This document shows, in pieces, positions 41,530 through 50,923 of a stretch of DNA of 64,000 bases. The stretch covers positions 62,001 through 126,000 of the forward strand of contig DATBZF010000046.1 of the NCBI GenBank assembly GCA_036513315.1, given 5' to 3'. The notes under the pieces were generated by a model. That model made no database searches and had not been told where the DNA came from. It saw only the letters and a list, made by a program, of their open reading frames with translations. Positions within the stretch are counted from its first letter, which is position 1. Each line of letters opens with the position of its first letter. Origin of the DNA: Roseiarcus sp036513315 (lineage in GTDB: Bacteria; Pseudomonadota; Alphaproteobacteria; Rhizobiales; Beijerinckiaceae). The translations under genes and the position numbers were made by a program.

Positions 41530-41752
41530 GCCTCGTTGCATCTGAATTGACGCGGAAGCGCGCCCGCCGCACCCGGCGACAAACCTTCATTGATCTCTTG
41601 GCGGCCATTTTGCGCGGAAGGAGATTGAACTCAAGGGCGCCCCCAAAGGGGGCGTCGCCGGAGGCGATGCGCTTCGCGCACCCTTGACTTCAATCTCCTT
41701 CCGCGCCTCGCTCCGCCCAAGAAATCAATGGAGGAATCTAATCTCAATCCTC
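41530..41752 (-). repeat. Long palindromic repeat, full copy, subtype A
   Basis: Inner arms at 41612-41636 and 41682-41706 pair over 25 nt with one mismatch at the same position as in the other full copies, and outer arms reach 41588-41730. The loop is tiled by three perfect hairpins: CGCCCCC-AAA-GGGGGCG (41638-41654), TCGCC-GGA-GGCGA (41655-41667) and TGCGC-TTC-GCGCA (41668-41680). With its flanks the element fills most of the 315-bp mnmG-mnmE gap. Confidence 0.9.
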
Positions 41753-41815
41753 CTGGCGGCCATCGTCCCACCTACCGTCCAGACGCTCAGAGCCCGCCAA
41801 ATAGGCCGGATGGCG

Positions 41816-43162
41816 TCATTTGCCAATACAAAGCCGGGAGAAAATCTCGCCGAGCACTTCCTCGACATCGACGCGCCCGGCGATCCGCTCCAGTGCGCGC
41901 GCGGCGAGGCGCAGGTCTTCGGCGAGGAATTCGGCCGGCGAATGCGGCTCCGCAAGCAGGCGTTCAAGATGGGCGAGCGCTTCTTCGAACGCCAGCCGAT
42001 GGCGCGTCGCCGTGATCAGGGCCGGCCCCTGCCCTGAAAAAAGCCGCTCAGCGGCATCGGCGATCGCATCAAGCAAAAGATCGATGCCCGCACCCGTCCT
42101 GGCGGAAACGGATAGCGAAGCCGACGGAGGGGCCGCCCCGCCGAGGTCGCTCTTGGTCCTTACCGGCAGGACCGGGCGCCGATCGCTCGCTGGCGGCGTC
42201 AAGGCGCCGGCTGGCCCGGCTTCCGTCAGCCAAAGCGTGAGGTCGGCTTCCTCGGCGCGCCTGCGCGCACGCGCGACGCCTTCCCTCTCGATCGGGTCGT
42301 CGGTGTCCCTGATCCCGGCGGTGTCGACCAGATTAACCGGATAGCCGCGCAATTCGAGGGCGATCTCGATGGCGTCGCGCGTGGTGCCGGCAATTGGCGA
42401 GACGATCGACACGTCGCGGCGGGCGAGCGCATTCATCAGCGTCGATTTGCCGACATTGGGCGGACCCGCGATGACGACATTGAAGCCATCGCGCAGGCGC
42501 TCGCCCGACGATGCGGAGGCGAGGGTCCGCCGTATGCGGTCGGCCGCCGTCTCGACCAGGAGATGGATATGCGCGAGGCCGGCGGGGTCCACATCCTCCT
42601 GGTCGGAGAAGTCGATCTGCGCCTCGATCCCCGCCATCGCCTCGACGATCGAAGCCCGGATCGCCTCGGTTTCGCGGGTCAGCGCGCCGTCGGCAATGCG
42701 CAAAGCCTGGCGCCGTTGCGCCTGGGTCTGGGCGTCGACGAGATCGGCGAGCCCCTCGACTTGCGACAGATCGAGCTTGCCGTTTTCGAAAGCGCGCAGC
42801 GCGAATTCGCCAGGATCGGCCGGCCGCATATCGGCAAGCTGCGCGAGCGCCTCAATGATGGCGGCAAGCACGGCGCGTCCGCCGGTGACATGAAGCTCGG
42901 CCATGTCTTCGCCGGTGTAGCTGCGCGGCGCCGGAAAGCGGATGACGAGGGCGCGGTCCAGAGCCTCGCCGGTGACGGGATCGCGCAAGGTCTTCAAAGC
43001 GGCGAGGCGGGCGGCGGGCGGCGGGCCGCCGATCAGCGCCGCCAACGCCTTGTCGCAGCCGGCTCCCGAAATGCGGACGATGCTGATCGCGGCGCGGCCG
43101 ACGCCGGTGGCGGGCGCGAAGATCGTGTTCCGGGCGACCGGAAGCGTGGATCGCGTTGGCAA
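41816..43162 (-). CDS. mnmE: tRNA modification GTPase MnmE
   Basis: MnmE is the GTPase partner of MnmG. The 448-residue protein has an N-terminal tetrahydrofolate-binding domain (NTIFAPATGVGRAAISIVRI), a central helical region, a G domain with GPPNVGKSTLMNAL near 225, DTAGIRDT and TKSD, and the C-terminal catalytic CIGK. The TTG at 43162 with GGAG six bases upstream places the start 11 residues before NTIFA, as in relatives; an ATG at 43249 would add 29 non-homologous residues. Confidence 0.95.
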   Translation of the reverse strand: MPTRSTLPVARNTIFAPATGVGRAAISIVRISGAGCDKALAALIGGPPPAARLAALKTLRDPVTGEALDRALVIRFPAPRSYTGEDMAELHVTGGRAVLAAIIEALAQLADMRPADPGEFALRAFENGKLDLSQVEGLADLVDAQTQAQRRQALRIADGALTRETEAIRASIVEAMAGIEAQIDFSDQEDVDPAGLAHIHLLVETAADRIRRTLASASSGERLRDGFNVVIAGPPNVGKSTLMNALARRDVSIVSPIAGTTRDAIEIALELRGYPVNLVDTAGIRDTDDPIEREGVARARRRAEEADLTLWLTEAGPAGALTPPASDRRPVLPVRTKSDLGGAAPPSASLSVSARTGAGIDLLLDAIADAAERLFSGQGPALITATRHRLAFEEALAHLERLLAEPHSPAEFLAEDLRLAARALERIAGRVDVEEVLGEIFSRLCIGK

Positions 43163-43375
43163 AATGTCTCCAGCGATGCTGTCGCGTGGTTCTATGGCAG
43201 GTTCGCGAGGCGGCGCAACATGCGCCAGCCTGCCCCTGAGGCCCCGCACAGCGCCCCGATTTGCTGGCGCGCCAGGCCTTTAGCGGCGGCTCCCGCCGCG
43301 GCGCCGGCGACCAACCTGTTGCATGGCCATCCTATCGACTATATGAACCGCTCGCTCCTTTCGAGACAATCCCTC

Positions 43376-44284
43376 ATGTCCGCCAATTTGCCGCTTCACC
43401 TGCGTCGCCTCGAATCGGAGGCAATTCACATTATGAGAGAGGTAGTTGCGGAATTTAGCGCTCCTGTCATGCTATATTCGATCGGCAAAGATTCCAGCGC
43501 GATGCTGCATGTCGCGCTTAAGGCGTTTCATCCCGCCCCGCCGCCCTTCCCGTTCCTGCATGTCGACACCACCTGGAAGTTTCGCGAAATGATCGGGTTT
43601 CGCGACGAAACGGCCAAGCGGCTCGGCCTCAACCTGATTGTCCACACCAATAAGGACGGCCTCGCGCGCGGCATTTCGCCGATCGCTTCCGGATCGGCGC
43701 TGCACACGCAGGTCATGAAGACCGAAGCCCTGCGCCAGGCTTTAGATGAGGGCAAATTCGACGCGGCCTTCGGCGGGGCGCGGCGCGACGAAGAGAAGAG
43801 CCGCGCCAAGGAGCGCATTTTCTCTCATCGTTCGGCGGCCCATGCCTGGGATCCGCGCAACCAGCGGCCGGAACTCTGGCGCCTGTTCAACACCCGCATC
43901 CGCGCGGGCGAGTCGATGCGCGTCTTCCCGCTGTCGAACTGGACCGAACTCGATGTCTGGGAATATGTGCGGGCCGAACAGATCCCCGTCGTGCCGCTCT
44001 ATTTCGCCAAGGAAAGGCCGGTGGTCGAGCGCGACGGGACGTTGATCATGGTCGACGACGACCGCTTTCCGCTGTTGCCGGGCGAGAAGCCGCAAATGCG
44101 GCGCGTCCGCTTCCGCACGCTCGGCTGCTATCCGCTGACCGGCGCCATCGAATCGGATGCGGAAACGCTTGACGAAGTCATCGACGAAATGCGCGCTTCG
44201 ACGACATCGGAACGCCAGGGGCGCCTGATCGACCAGGATGAGAGCGGGTCGATGGAGAAGAAGAAGCGCGAGGGATATTTCTGA
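43376..44284 (+). CDS. cysD: Sulfate adenylyltransferase subunit CysD
   Basis: CysD makes adenosine phosphosulfate from sulfate and ATP together with CysN. The 302-residue protein has the PP-loop motif YSIGKDSSAMLHVALKAF near 40, FLHVDTTWKFREMI and a DAAFGGARRDEEKSRAKER segment. The ATG at 43376 gives the usual length; an in-frame ATG at 43343 would add 11 residues. The stop overlaps the cysN start by one base. Confidence 0.95.
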   Translation: MSANLPLHLRRLESEAIHIMREVVAEFSAPVMLYSIGKDSSAMLHVALKAFHPAPPPFPFLHVDTTWKFREMIGFRDETAKRLGLNLIVHTNKDGLARGISPIASGSALHTQVMKTEALRQALDEGKFDAAFGGARRDEEKSRAKERIFSHRSAAHAWDPRNQRPELWRLFNTRIRAGESMRVFPLSNWTELDVWEYVRAEQIPVVPLYFAKERPVVERDGTLIMVDDDRFPLLPGEKPQMRRVRFRTLGCYPLTGAIESDAETLDEVIDEMRASTTSERQGRLIDQDESGSMEKKKREGYF

Positions 44285-46155
44285 TGGCTGAGAATCTCCG
44301 CGCCGCCGCCCTGCCGACGCTCCGCCTGCTCACCTGCGGCTCGGTCGACGATGGCAAATCGACGCTGATCGGCCGCCTCCTCTATGAGCAGCAGTTGATC
44401 TTCGACGATCAGCTTTCCGCCCTAAAGCGCGATTCGAAGAAACACGGCACCACCGGCGAGGAGATCGATTTCGCGCTGCTCGTCGACGGGCTGGAGGCCG
44501 AGCGCGAGCAGGGCATCACTATCGATGTCGCCTATCGGTATTTCGCGACGCCGGCGCGCTCGTTCGTCGTCGCCGACACGCCCGGCCATGAACAATACAC
44601 GCGCAATATGGCGACCGGCGCGTCCAACGCCGAACTCGCCATCATCCTCGTCGACGCCCGCAAAGGCCTGCTCACGCAGACGTTCCGTCATTCCTATATC
44701 GTCTCGCTGCTCGGCATCCGGCATGTCGTGCTGGCGGTCAACAAGATCGACCTCGTGGATTTCGACGAGGCGACGTTCCGCGCCATCGTCAAGAACTTCG
44801 AAACTTTCGCCAAGCCGCTCGGCTTCCGCTCGATCACGCCGATCCCGATCTCGGCGCGCTTCGGCGACAATGTCTCGTCGCGCAGCGTGCGCACGCCCTG
44901 GTTCGAGGGGCCGCATCTGCTGTCCCATCTCGAAAATATCGAAGTCGATGAGGATCGGCGTCTCGCGCCGTTCCGCATGCCGGTGCAATGGGTCAACCGG
45001 CCGCATCTCGACTTCAGAGGATTCGCCGGCACGATCGCCAGCGGCGCCGTCAAGCCGGGCGACGAATTGGCTGTCGCTTCATCGGGCCGTCTCAGCAAAG
45101 TGACGCGTGTCATCGCCGCCGACGGTGACGTCGAGGAAGCCGGCGCCGGCGAAGCGGTGACGCTGACGCTCGCCGACGAAGTGGATGTGGCGCGCGGCGA
45201 TGTGTTCGCTCATCCGGACGCGCGCCCCGAAGTCGCCGATCAATTCGCCGCCCATATCATATGGATGAGCGCGGAGCCGCTGCTGCCGGGCCGCTCCTAT
45301 CTCATGAAGATCGGCGCCAAAACGACGCCGGCGGCGATTACCGAGCTCAGGCACCGCATCGACGTCAATAATCTGGAGAAGCTGGCGGGCAAGACGCTGG
45401 CGCTCAACGAGGTCGGCTTTTGCAATCTGGCGACCACGATGCCGATTGCTTTTGATTCCTACGCCGACAATCGTGAAACCGGCGCATTCATTCTCATCGA
45501 TCGCTCGACCAACGAAACAGCGGCGGCGGGCATGATCGCGCATGGCCTGCGCCGCGCGACCAATGTTCACCGCCAGGATCTGAGCGTCAGCCGTGAGGCG
45601 CACGCCGCGATCAAGCATCAGCGTCCCGCCGTGCTGTGGTTCACCGGCCTGTCCGGCGCGGGCAAATCGGTGATCGCCAATCTCGTCGAGGCGCAATTGC
45701 ATGCGCGCGGCGTTCATACTTTGATGCTCGACGGCGATAATATCCGCCATGGCCTGAACAAGGATCTCGGCTTTACCGCAGTCGATCGCGTTGAGAACAT
45801 CCGCCGCGTCGGCGAGGTGGCGCGCCTGATGACGGACGCCGGCCTGATCGTCCTTTGTTCTTTCATCTCGCCGTTCCGGGCGGAGCGCAGTCTGGCGCGT
45901 GATCTGGCGGCGCCGGGGGAATTCCTGGAAATATTCGTCGATGCGCCGCTTGAGACGGTGATCGCCAGGGATCCCAAGGGACTCTACAAACGCGCTCTGG
46001 CGGGAGAGATCAAGAATTTCACCGGCGTCGATCAGCCCTATGAAGCCCCCGAAAACGCCGATATCGTTCTCAAGTCGGCGCTTGAGACCCCCGAAATTCT
46101 CGCCAATCGCGTCGTCGCCGAATTGGAAGCGCGCGGGTTCGTGACGCGCTTCTGA
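44284..46155 (+). CDS. cysNC: Bifunctional CysN/CysC: sulfate adenylyltransferase GTPase and APS kinase
   Basis: The 623-residue protein joins two activities. Residues 1-440 are the CysN GTPase (G1 GSVDDGKSTLIGRL near 19-32, DTPGHEQY near 99, NKID near 155) that drives APS synthesis. Residues about 445-623 are APS kinase CysC (P-loop GLSGAGKS near 455-462, LDGDNIRHGLNKDLGF), which makes PAPS. The fusion is common in alphaproteobacteria. With cysD it forms a two-gene operon. Confidence 0.95.
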   Translation: MAENLRAAALPTLRLLTCGSVDDGKSTLIGRLLYEQQLIFDDQLSALKRDSKKHGTTGEEIDFALLVDGLEAEREQGITIDVAYRYFATPARSFVVADTPGHEQYTRNMATGASNAELAIILVDARKGLLTQTFRHSYIVSLLGIRHVVLAVNKIDLVDFDEATFRAIVKNFETFAKPLGFRSITPIPISARFGDNVSSRSVRTPWFEGPHLLSHLENIEVDEDRRLAPFRMPVQWVNRPHLDFRGFAGTIASGAVKPGDELAVASSGRLSKVTRVIAADGDVEEAGAGEAVTLTLADEVDVARGDVFAHPDARPEVADQFAAHIIWMSAEPLLPGRSYLMKIGAKTTPAAITELRHRIDVNNLEKLAGKTLALNEVGFCNLATTMPIAFDSYADNRETGAFILIDRSTNETAAAGMIAHGLRRATNVHRQDLSVSREAHAAIKHQRPAVLWFTGLSGAGKSVIANLVEAQLHARGVHTLMLDGDNIRHGLNKDLGFTAVDRVENIRRVGEVARLMTDAGLIVLCSFISPFRAERSLARDLAAPGEFLEIFVDAPLETVIARDPKGLYKRALAGEIKNFTGVDQPYEAPENADIVLKSALETPEILANRVVAELEARGFVTRF

Positions 46156-46313
46156 TGTCAGGCAAATCGCCGCCCGCCTCAAAAGCATTGCGCGGTTTCG
46201 AAAAACGCGCTTCGATGGGATGAGCTAGCCGCGCCCTCGTCGTCAGATCGCCAAACGCCTCGCCGGCGGGGCGGCGGCTTTGCATCAGTTTCGAGCGATC
46301 AAAGGGGAGTTGC

Positions 46314-47903
46314 ATGAAAGCCATCACGTTCGCGGGCCTTGGCCTTGCCGTATTGTTGCTGGGCTCGACGGCCGTATCGGCCAAGACTTTGGTCTATTGC
46401 TCGGAAGGAAGTCCCGAGAATTTTACGCCGGCGATCAACACCACCGGCACCAGTTTCGATGCGGCGCGCCCGATCTACAACAGGCTGACCGAGTTCAAGC
46501 GCGGCACCACCATCGTCGGCCCCGGCCTCGCCGAAAGCTGGGACATCAGCGACGGCGGCAAGACCATCGTCTTTCATCTGCGCAAAGGCGTGAAGTTTCA
46601 CTCGGTGAAGGATTTCAAACCGACCCGCGACTTCAACGCAGACGACGTGCTGTTCTCCTTCAACCGACAATGGAAGGCGGACAGTCCTTACGCCAAAGTA
46701 TCAGGCGGCAAATATGATTATTTCAACGATATGGACATGCCCTCGCTGCTCGATTCGATCGAGAAGAAGGACGATTATACGATCGTCATGAAGCTCAAGA
46801 CGCCGAATGTCGCGATCCTCGCCAATCTGGCGATGGATTTCGCCTCGATCGCCTCCGCCGAATATGCCGATTTCCTGCTGAAGAAAGGAACGCCCGAGCA
46901 ATTCGACCAGGTTCCGGTCGGCACCGGGCCGTTCTCCTTCGTCGCCTACCAGAAGGACGCGGTGATCCGCTTCAAGGCGAACAAGGATTATTGGGGCGAG
47001 AAGCCGCTGGTCGACGATCTCGTCTATGCGATCACGCCCGACGCGACGGCGCGCTACGCCAAGCTGAAGGCGGGCGAGTGCCATATCAACGCCTATCCCC
47101 GTCCCGCCGACCTGCCCGAGATGGAGAAGGATAGCTCGTTGAAGGTGATCAATCTTTCCGGCCTCAACGTCGCTTTCTGGGCCTTCAACACGACCAAGCC
47201 GCCCTTCGACAAGAAAGAAGTGCGCCAGGCCTTGACCATGGCGATCGACAAGGACGCCATCATCAAGGACGTCTATCTCGGCGCCGGCACGCCAGCCAAG
47301 ACGCTGATCCCGGCGACGATGTGGTCCTATAACGACAAGATCGTCGACTATCCCTACGATGTCGAAAAGGCCAAGGCGATGCTCAAGGCGGCGGGCGTGA
47401 CGACGCCGCTCGACATCGACCTTTGGTACATGCCGGTGCAGCGCCCCTACAATCCCAACGGCAAGCGCATCGGCGAGATGATGCAGGCCGATCTCGCCAA
47501 GATCGGCGTCAACGCCAAGCTCGTCACCTATGAATGGGGCGAATATCGCAAGCGCGCGCAGAACGCCGAGGACACTACCGCGCAGCTCGGCTGGACCGGC
47601 GACAATGGCGATCCCGATAATTTCTTCTTTCTCGACGGCTGCACCGACAACAAGCCGGCCGCCAACAATATCCCCAAATGGTGCAATCCCGAGTTCAACG
47701 ACCTGCTCGTCAAGGCGCGCGTGATTCCCGACCAGGCGGGCCGCGCCAAGCTTTATGAGCGGATGCAGGAAATCGAGCACGACGAAGCGCCCGAATTCCT
47801 GATCGCGCATTCGACAGTGTTCGAAGTCATGCGCGCCAATGTCACCGGCTACAAGCAGAGTCCGCTCGGCACGCATACTTTCGAAGGCGTCGACGTTCAG
47901 TAA
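46314..47903 (+). CDS. dppA: Dipeptide ABC transporter substrate-binding protein
   Basis: This periplasmic receptor captures dipeptides or similar ligands. The 529-residue protein has a Sec signal peptide (about residues 1-23, ending VSA before KT) and the SBP_bac_5 fold, starting TLVYCSEGSPENFTPAINTT, with GLAESWDISDGGKTIVFHLR near 70 and FDKKEVRQALTMAIDKDAI near 300. GGGG precedes the ATG. It is followed by dppB, dppC, dppD and dppF in the same direction. The 158 bp upstream show no obvious operator. Confidence 0.92.
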   Translation: MKAITFAGLGLAVLLLGSTAVSAKTLVYCSEGSPENFTPAINTTGTSFDAARPIYNRLTEFKRGTTIVGPGLAESWDISDGGKTIVFHLRKGVKFHSVKDFKPTRDFNADDVLFSFNRQWKADSPYAKVSGGKYDYFNDMDMPSLLDSIEKKDDYTIVMKLKTPNVAILANLAMDFASIASAEYADFLLKKGTPEQFDQVPVGTGPFSFVAYQKDAVIRFKANKDYWGEKPLVDDLVYAITPDATARYAKLKAGECHINAYPRPADLPEMEKDSSLKVINLSGLNVAFWAFNTTKPPFDKKEVRQALTMAIDKDAIIKDVYLGAGTPAKTLIPATMWSYNDKIVDYPYDVEKAKAMLKAAGVTTPLDIDLWYMPVQRPYNPNGKRIGEMMQADLAKIGVNAKLVTYEWGEYRKRAQNAEDTTAQLGWTGDNGDPDNFFFLDGCTDNKPAANNIPKWCNPEFNDLLVKARVIPDQAGRAKLYERMQEIEHDEAPEFLIAHSTVFEVMRANVTGYKQSPLGTHTFEGVDVQ

Positions 47904-47962
47904 AGGCGCGGCGCCGGTCTTTCCCTGCCTGACAGGCAAGACCGGCGCTCTCGAAATCGCCC

Positions 47963-48976
47963 ATGCTCGCGTATTTCCTTCGCCGCATCCTTCTGACGAT
48001 CCCGACTTTTGTCGCGCTGATGTTCGCGACTTTCGTCGCGATCCGTCTGGTGCCCGGCGATCCGGTCGAGACGCGCATGGGCGAGCATGGCATTACGCCC
48101 GAACGCCTCGCCATGTTGCGCCACCAGCTCGGGCTCGACCTGCCGGTATGGCGGCAATTCCTCGCCTATGTCTGGCAATTGCTGCATGGCGATTTCGGCA
48201 CGTCGCTATCGACCCAGCAGAGCGTGCTGACCGAATTCCTCACCTTATTTCCCGCCACGCTCGAACTGACGTTCTTCGCTTTCCTGTTCGCGCTGACGAT
48301 CGGCCTGCCGATGGGCGCGATCGCCGCGGTCAAGCGCGGCGGCTATTTCGATCAGGCGCTGATGAGCGTGGCGACGGTCGGCTATTCCATGCCGATCTTC
48401 TGGTGGGGCCTGTTGCTCATCATGTTCGTCGCCGTCGACCTCGGCCTCACCCCGGTTTCGGGCCGCATCGACCTCATCCAATATTATTTCGAGCCGGTGA
48501 CCGGGTTCATGACGATCGACGCGCTGCTGTCCGGCCAGAGCGGCGCCTTCCTCGATGCGCTTCATCATCTCATCTTGCCGGCGATCGTGCTCGGCACGGT
48601 TCCGCTGGCGGTGATCGCGCGCATGACGCGATCGTCCATGCTCGAGGTTCTCAGCGAAGATTATGTGCGCACGGCGCGCGCGAAGGGCCTGTCGCCTTTG
48701 CGCGTCGTCGGCCTGCACGCTTTGCGCAACGCGCTTCTGCCTGTCGTGACGATGGTCGGCCTGCAAGTGTCGAGCCTGCTGGCCGGCGCAGTGCTGACCG
48801 AGACGATTTTCTCATGGCCCGGCATCGGCAAATGGCTGATCGAATCGATAGGACGGCGCGACTATCCCGCGTTGCAGGGCGGGGTGATGCTGGTCTCCCT
48901 CGTCGTCATCATGGTCAATGTGCTGGTCGATCTCCTCTATGGCGCGATCAACCCGAGGATCAGGCATGGACGCTGA
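47963..48976 (+). CDS. dppB: Dipeptide ABC transporter permease DppB
   Basis: This inner-membrane permease has 337 residues and six predicted membrane segments, the first at about 9-30. The EAA loop VLSEDYVRTARAKGLSPLRV near 230 contacts the ATPases. The N-terminal MLAYFLRRILLTIPTFVALM and C-terminal VLVDLLYGAINPRIRHGR are typical of DppB. It overlaps dppC by 11 bp. Confidence 0.93.
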   Translation: MLAYFLRRILLTIPTFVALMFATFVAIRLVPGDPVETRMGEHGITPERLAMLRHQLGLDLPVWRQFLAYVWQLLHGDFGTSLSTQQSVLTEFLTLFPATLELTFFAFLFALTIGLPMGAIAAVKRGGYFDQALMSVATVGYSMPIFWWGLLLIMFVAVDLGLTPVSGRIDLIQYYFEPVTGFMTIDALLSGQSGAFLDALHHLILPAIVLGTVPLAVIARMTRSSMLEVLSEDYVRTARAKGLSPLRVVGLHALRNALLPVVTMVGLQVSSLLAGAVLTETIFSWPGIGKWLIESIGRRDYPALQGGVMLVSLVVIMVNVLVDLLYGAINPRIRHGR

Positions 48977-49916
48977 CCTGGACATTGGCCTTAGCGCCAG
49001 CTTGACGGAAGCGGCGCTGGCGCCGGGCGATCCGGCCATCGCAATTCTTGCCGCGCCGAGCCCCTGGGCCGCTTTCTGGGCGGCCTTCCGCGAAAACAAG
49101 GGCGCCGTCTTCGGCCTCTCCATCGTCGCGATCGTCGTGACCACGGCGCTATTTGCCGGGATTATCGCGCCCCATTCGCCGATCGAGCAATTTCGCGACG
49201 CGGTGAAGGCGCCGCCGGTCTGGGAGACGGGCGGCTCATGGCGCTATATCCTGGGCACCGACGGCGCCGGCCGCGACATGCTCTCGCGCATCATCTATGG
49301 CGCGCGCGTTTCGCTGTTCATCGGCCTCGCCGTGATGAGCGTCTCTTTCGTCATCGGCATCATCCTCGGCCTGATCAGCGCGATGGCGGGTCCTCTCGTC
49401 GATGTCGCGATCACGCGGGTGATGGACCTGATCATGTCGGTGCCGAGCCTAGTGCTCGCCATTCTCGTCGTTGCCGTCCTCGGCCCGAGCCTCACCAATA
49501 CGATCGTTGCGGTGACGATCGTCTATCTCCCCCGCTATGTCCGCCTGATGCGCGCCTCGGCGCTGGGCGAATTGGGCAAGGATTACGTGACGGCGGCGCG
49601 GGTGGTCGGCGTCGGATTGTTCCGCCTGATGTTTTTCACCATTCTGCCCAATTGCCTGGCGCCGTTGATCGTCCAGGCCGCCCTCGGCGTTTCCGACGCA
49701 ATCCTGGAGGCCGCGGCGCTTGGCTTCCTTGGCCTTGGCGCCCAGCCGCCGACGCCGGAATGGGGTTCGATGCTCGCCGATTCCAGGGAGTTCATTCGCT
49801 CGAACCCGTGGATCGTTACTTTGCCGGGCCTCGCGATCCTCATCACGGTGGTCGCGATCAATCTGACCGGCGACGGATTGCGCGATGCGCTCGATCCGAA
49901 AATGAGGCGGAGTTGA
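48966..49916 (+). CDS. dppC: Dipeptide ABC transporter permease DppC
   Basis: This is the second permease subunit, 316 residues, with a cytoplasmic N-terminus of about 45 residues and six membrane segments. It has the OppC/DppC signature ILGTDGAGRDMLSRIIYGAR near 96-115 and the EAA loop GELGKDYVTAARVVGVG near 200. The ATG at 48966 with AGGATCAGG upstream overlaps the end of dppB. Confidence 0.93.
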   Translation: MDADLDIGLSASLTEAALAPGDPAIAILAAPSPWAAFWAAFRENKGAVFGLSIVAIVVTTALFAGIIAPHSPIEQFRDAVKAPPVWETGGSWRYILGTDGAGRDMLSRIIYGARVSLFIGLAVMSVSFVIGIILGLISAMAGPLVDVAITRVMDLIMSVPSLVLAILVVAVLGPSLTNTIVAVTIVYLPRYVRLMRASALGELGKDYVTAARVVGVGLFRLMFFTILPNCLAPLIVQAALGVSDAILEAAALGFLGLGAQPPTPEWGSMLADSREFIRSNPWIVTLPGLAILITVVAINLTGDGLRDALDPKMRRS

Positions 49917-49921
49917 GAGCC

Positions 49922-50923
49922 ATGCCGCTGCTCGAAATCCGCAATCTGTCGGTGTCCTTCGCCACGCGCTCGGGCGCCTTCAAAGCGGTCGACGGCGCCG
50001 ATCTGACGGTCGAGCCCGACGAGGTTCTGGCGATTGTCGGCGAATCCGGTTCGGGCAAATCGGTCGCCATGCTGGCGGTCATGGGCCTGCTGCCTTTCAC
50101 CGCCAGCGTCACCGCCGATCGGCTGGCGTTCGATGGCCGCGATTTATTGACGATGAGCCCGGCGGCGCGGCGGCAAATCGCCGGCAAGGACATCGCGATG
50201 ATCTTTCAAGAACCGATGTCTTCGCTCAACCCATGCTTCACCGTCGGCTTTCAGATCGGCGAGGCGCTGAAGGCCCATCTTGGCCTCGGCCGCGCAGCGC
50301 GCAAACAGCGCGTCGTCGAATTGCTCGACGAAGTCGGCATTCCGGATCCGGCCCGGCGCGCCGCCGCCTTTCCGCATCAATTGTCGGGCGGCATGAGTCA
50401 GCGCGTGATGATCGCCATGGCTTTGGCGTGTCGCCCCAAATTGCTGATCGCCGACGAGCCGACGACCGCGCTCGACGTGACGATCCAGGCTCAGATCCTT
50501 GATTTGCTGGTGAGCCTGCGACGCCAGAACAGCATGGGCCTGGTGCTGATCACCCATGACATGGGCGTCGTCGCCGAGACGGCCGATCGCGTCATCGTGC
50601 AATATGCGGGACAACCGGTCGAGACCAACGCCACGAACGAACTGTTCGCCGACCCCCATCACCCCTATACCGCCGCTTTGCTGGCGGCATTGCCGGAGCG
50701 CGCCAATCAGCGACGGCTGCCCGCCATTGCCGGCGTCGTGCCGGGGCAAGGCGACAGGCCGACCGGCTGCCTGTTTTCGCCGCGCTGTTCCTTCGTGTTC
50801 GACCTCTGCCGCCGCGCGGCGCCGAAGCCGGCCTCGGCGACGCTTGGCCGCGCGCTTTGCCATACGCCGCTGGCGCGGGGGATTCCGGTTACGGGCGTCT
50901 CGCTGGAGGGCGCCGGCGCATGA
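49922..50923 (+). CDS. dppD: Dipeptide ABC transporter ATPase DppD
   Basis: This 333-residue ATPase has Walker A GESGSGKSVAML near 40-51, Q-loop FQEPMSSLNPCFTVG, signature LSGGMSQRVMIAMAL near 158, Walker B LLIADEPTTALD and the oligopeptide-transporter C-terminal region with GCLFSPRC. It is the first of two different ATPases that pair in Dpp transporters. Its stop overlaps the dppF ATG by 4 bp. Confidence 0.94.
   Translation: MPLLEIRNLSVSFATRSGAFKAVDGADLTVEPDEVLAIVGESGSGKSVAMLAVMGLLPFTASVTADRLAFDGRDLLTMSPAARRQIAGKDIAMIFQEPMSSLNPCFTVGFQIGEALKAHLGLGRAARKQRVVELLDEVGIPDPARRAAAFPHQLSGGMSQRVMIAMALACRPKLLIADEPTTALDVTIQAQILDLLVSLRRQNSMGLVLITHDMGVVAETADRVIVQYAGQPVETNATNELFADPHHPYTAALLAALPERANQRRLPAIAGVVPGQGDRPTGCLFSPRCSFVFDLCRRAAPKPASATLGRALCHTPLARGIPVTGVSLEGAGA

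Noticed and set aside
41501..41608. A longer N-terminus for MnmG
   Set aside because: The extra 36 codons are translated palindromic repeat and flank, and family homology begins at about 41490.
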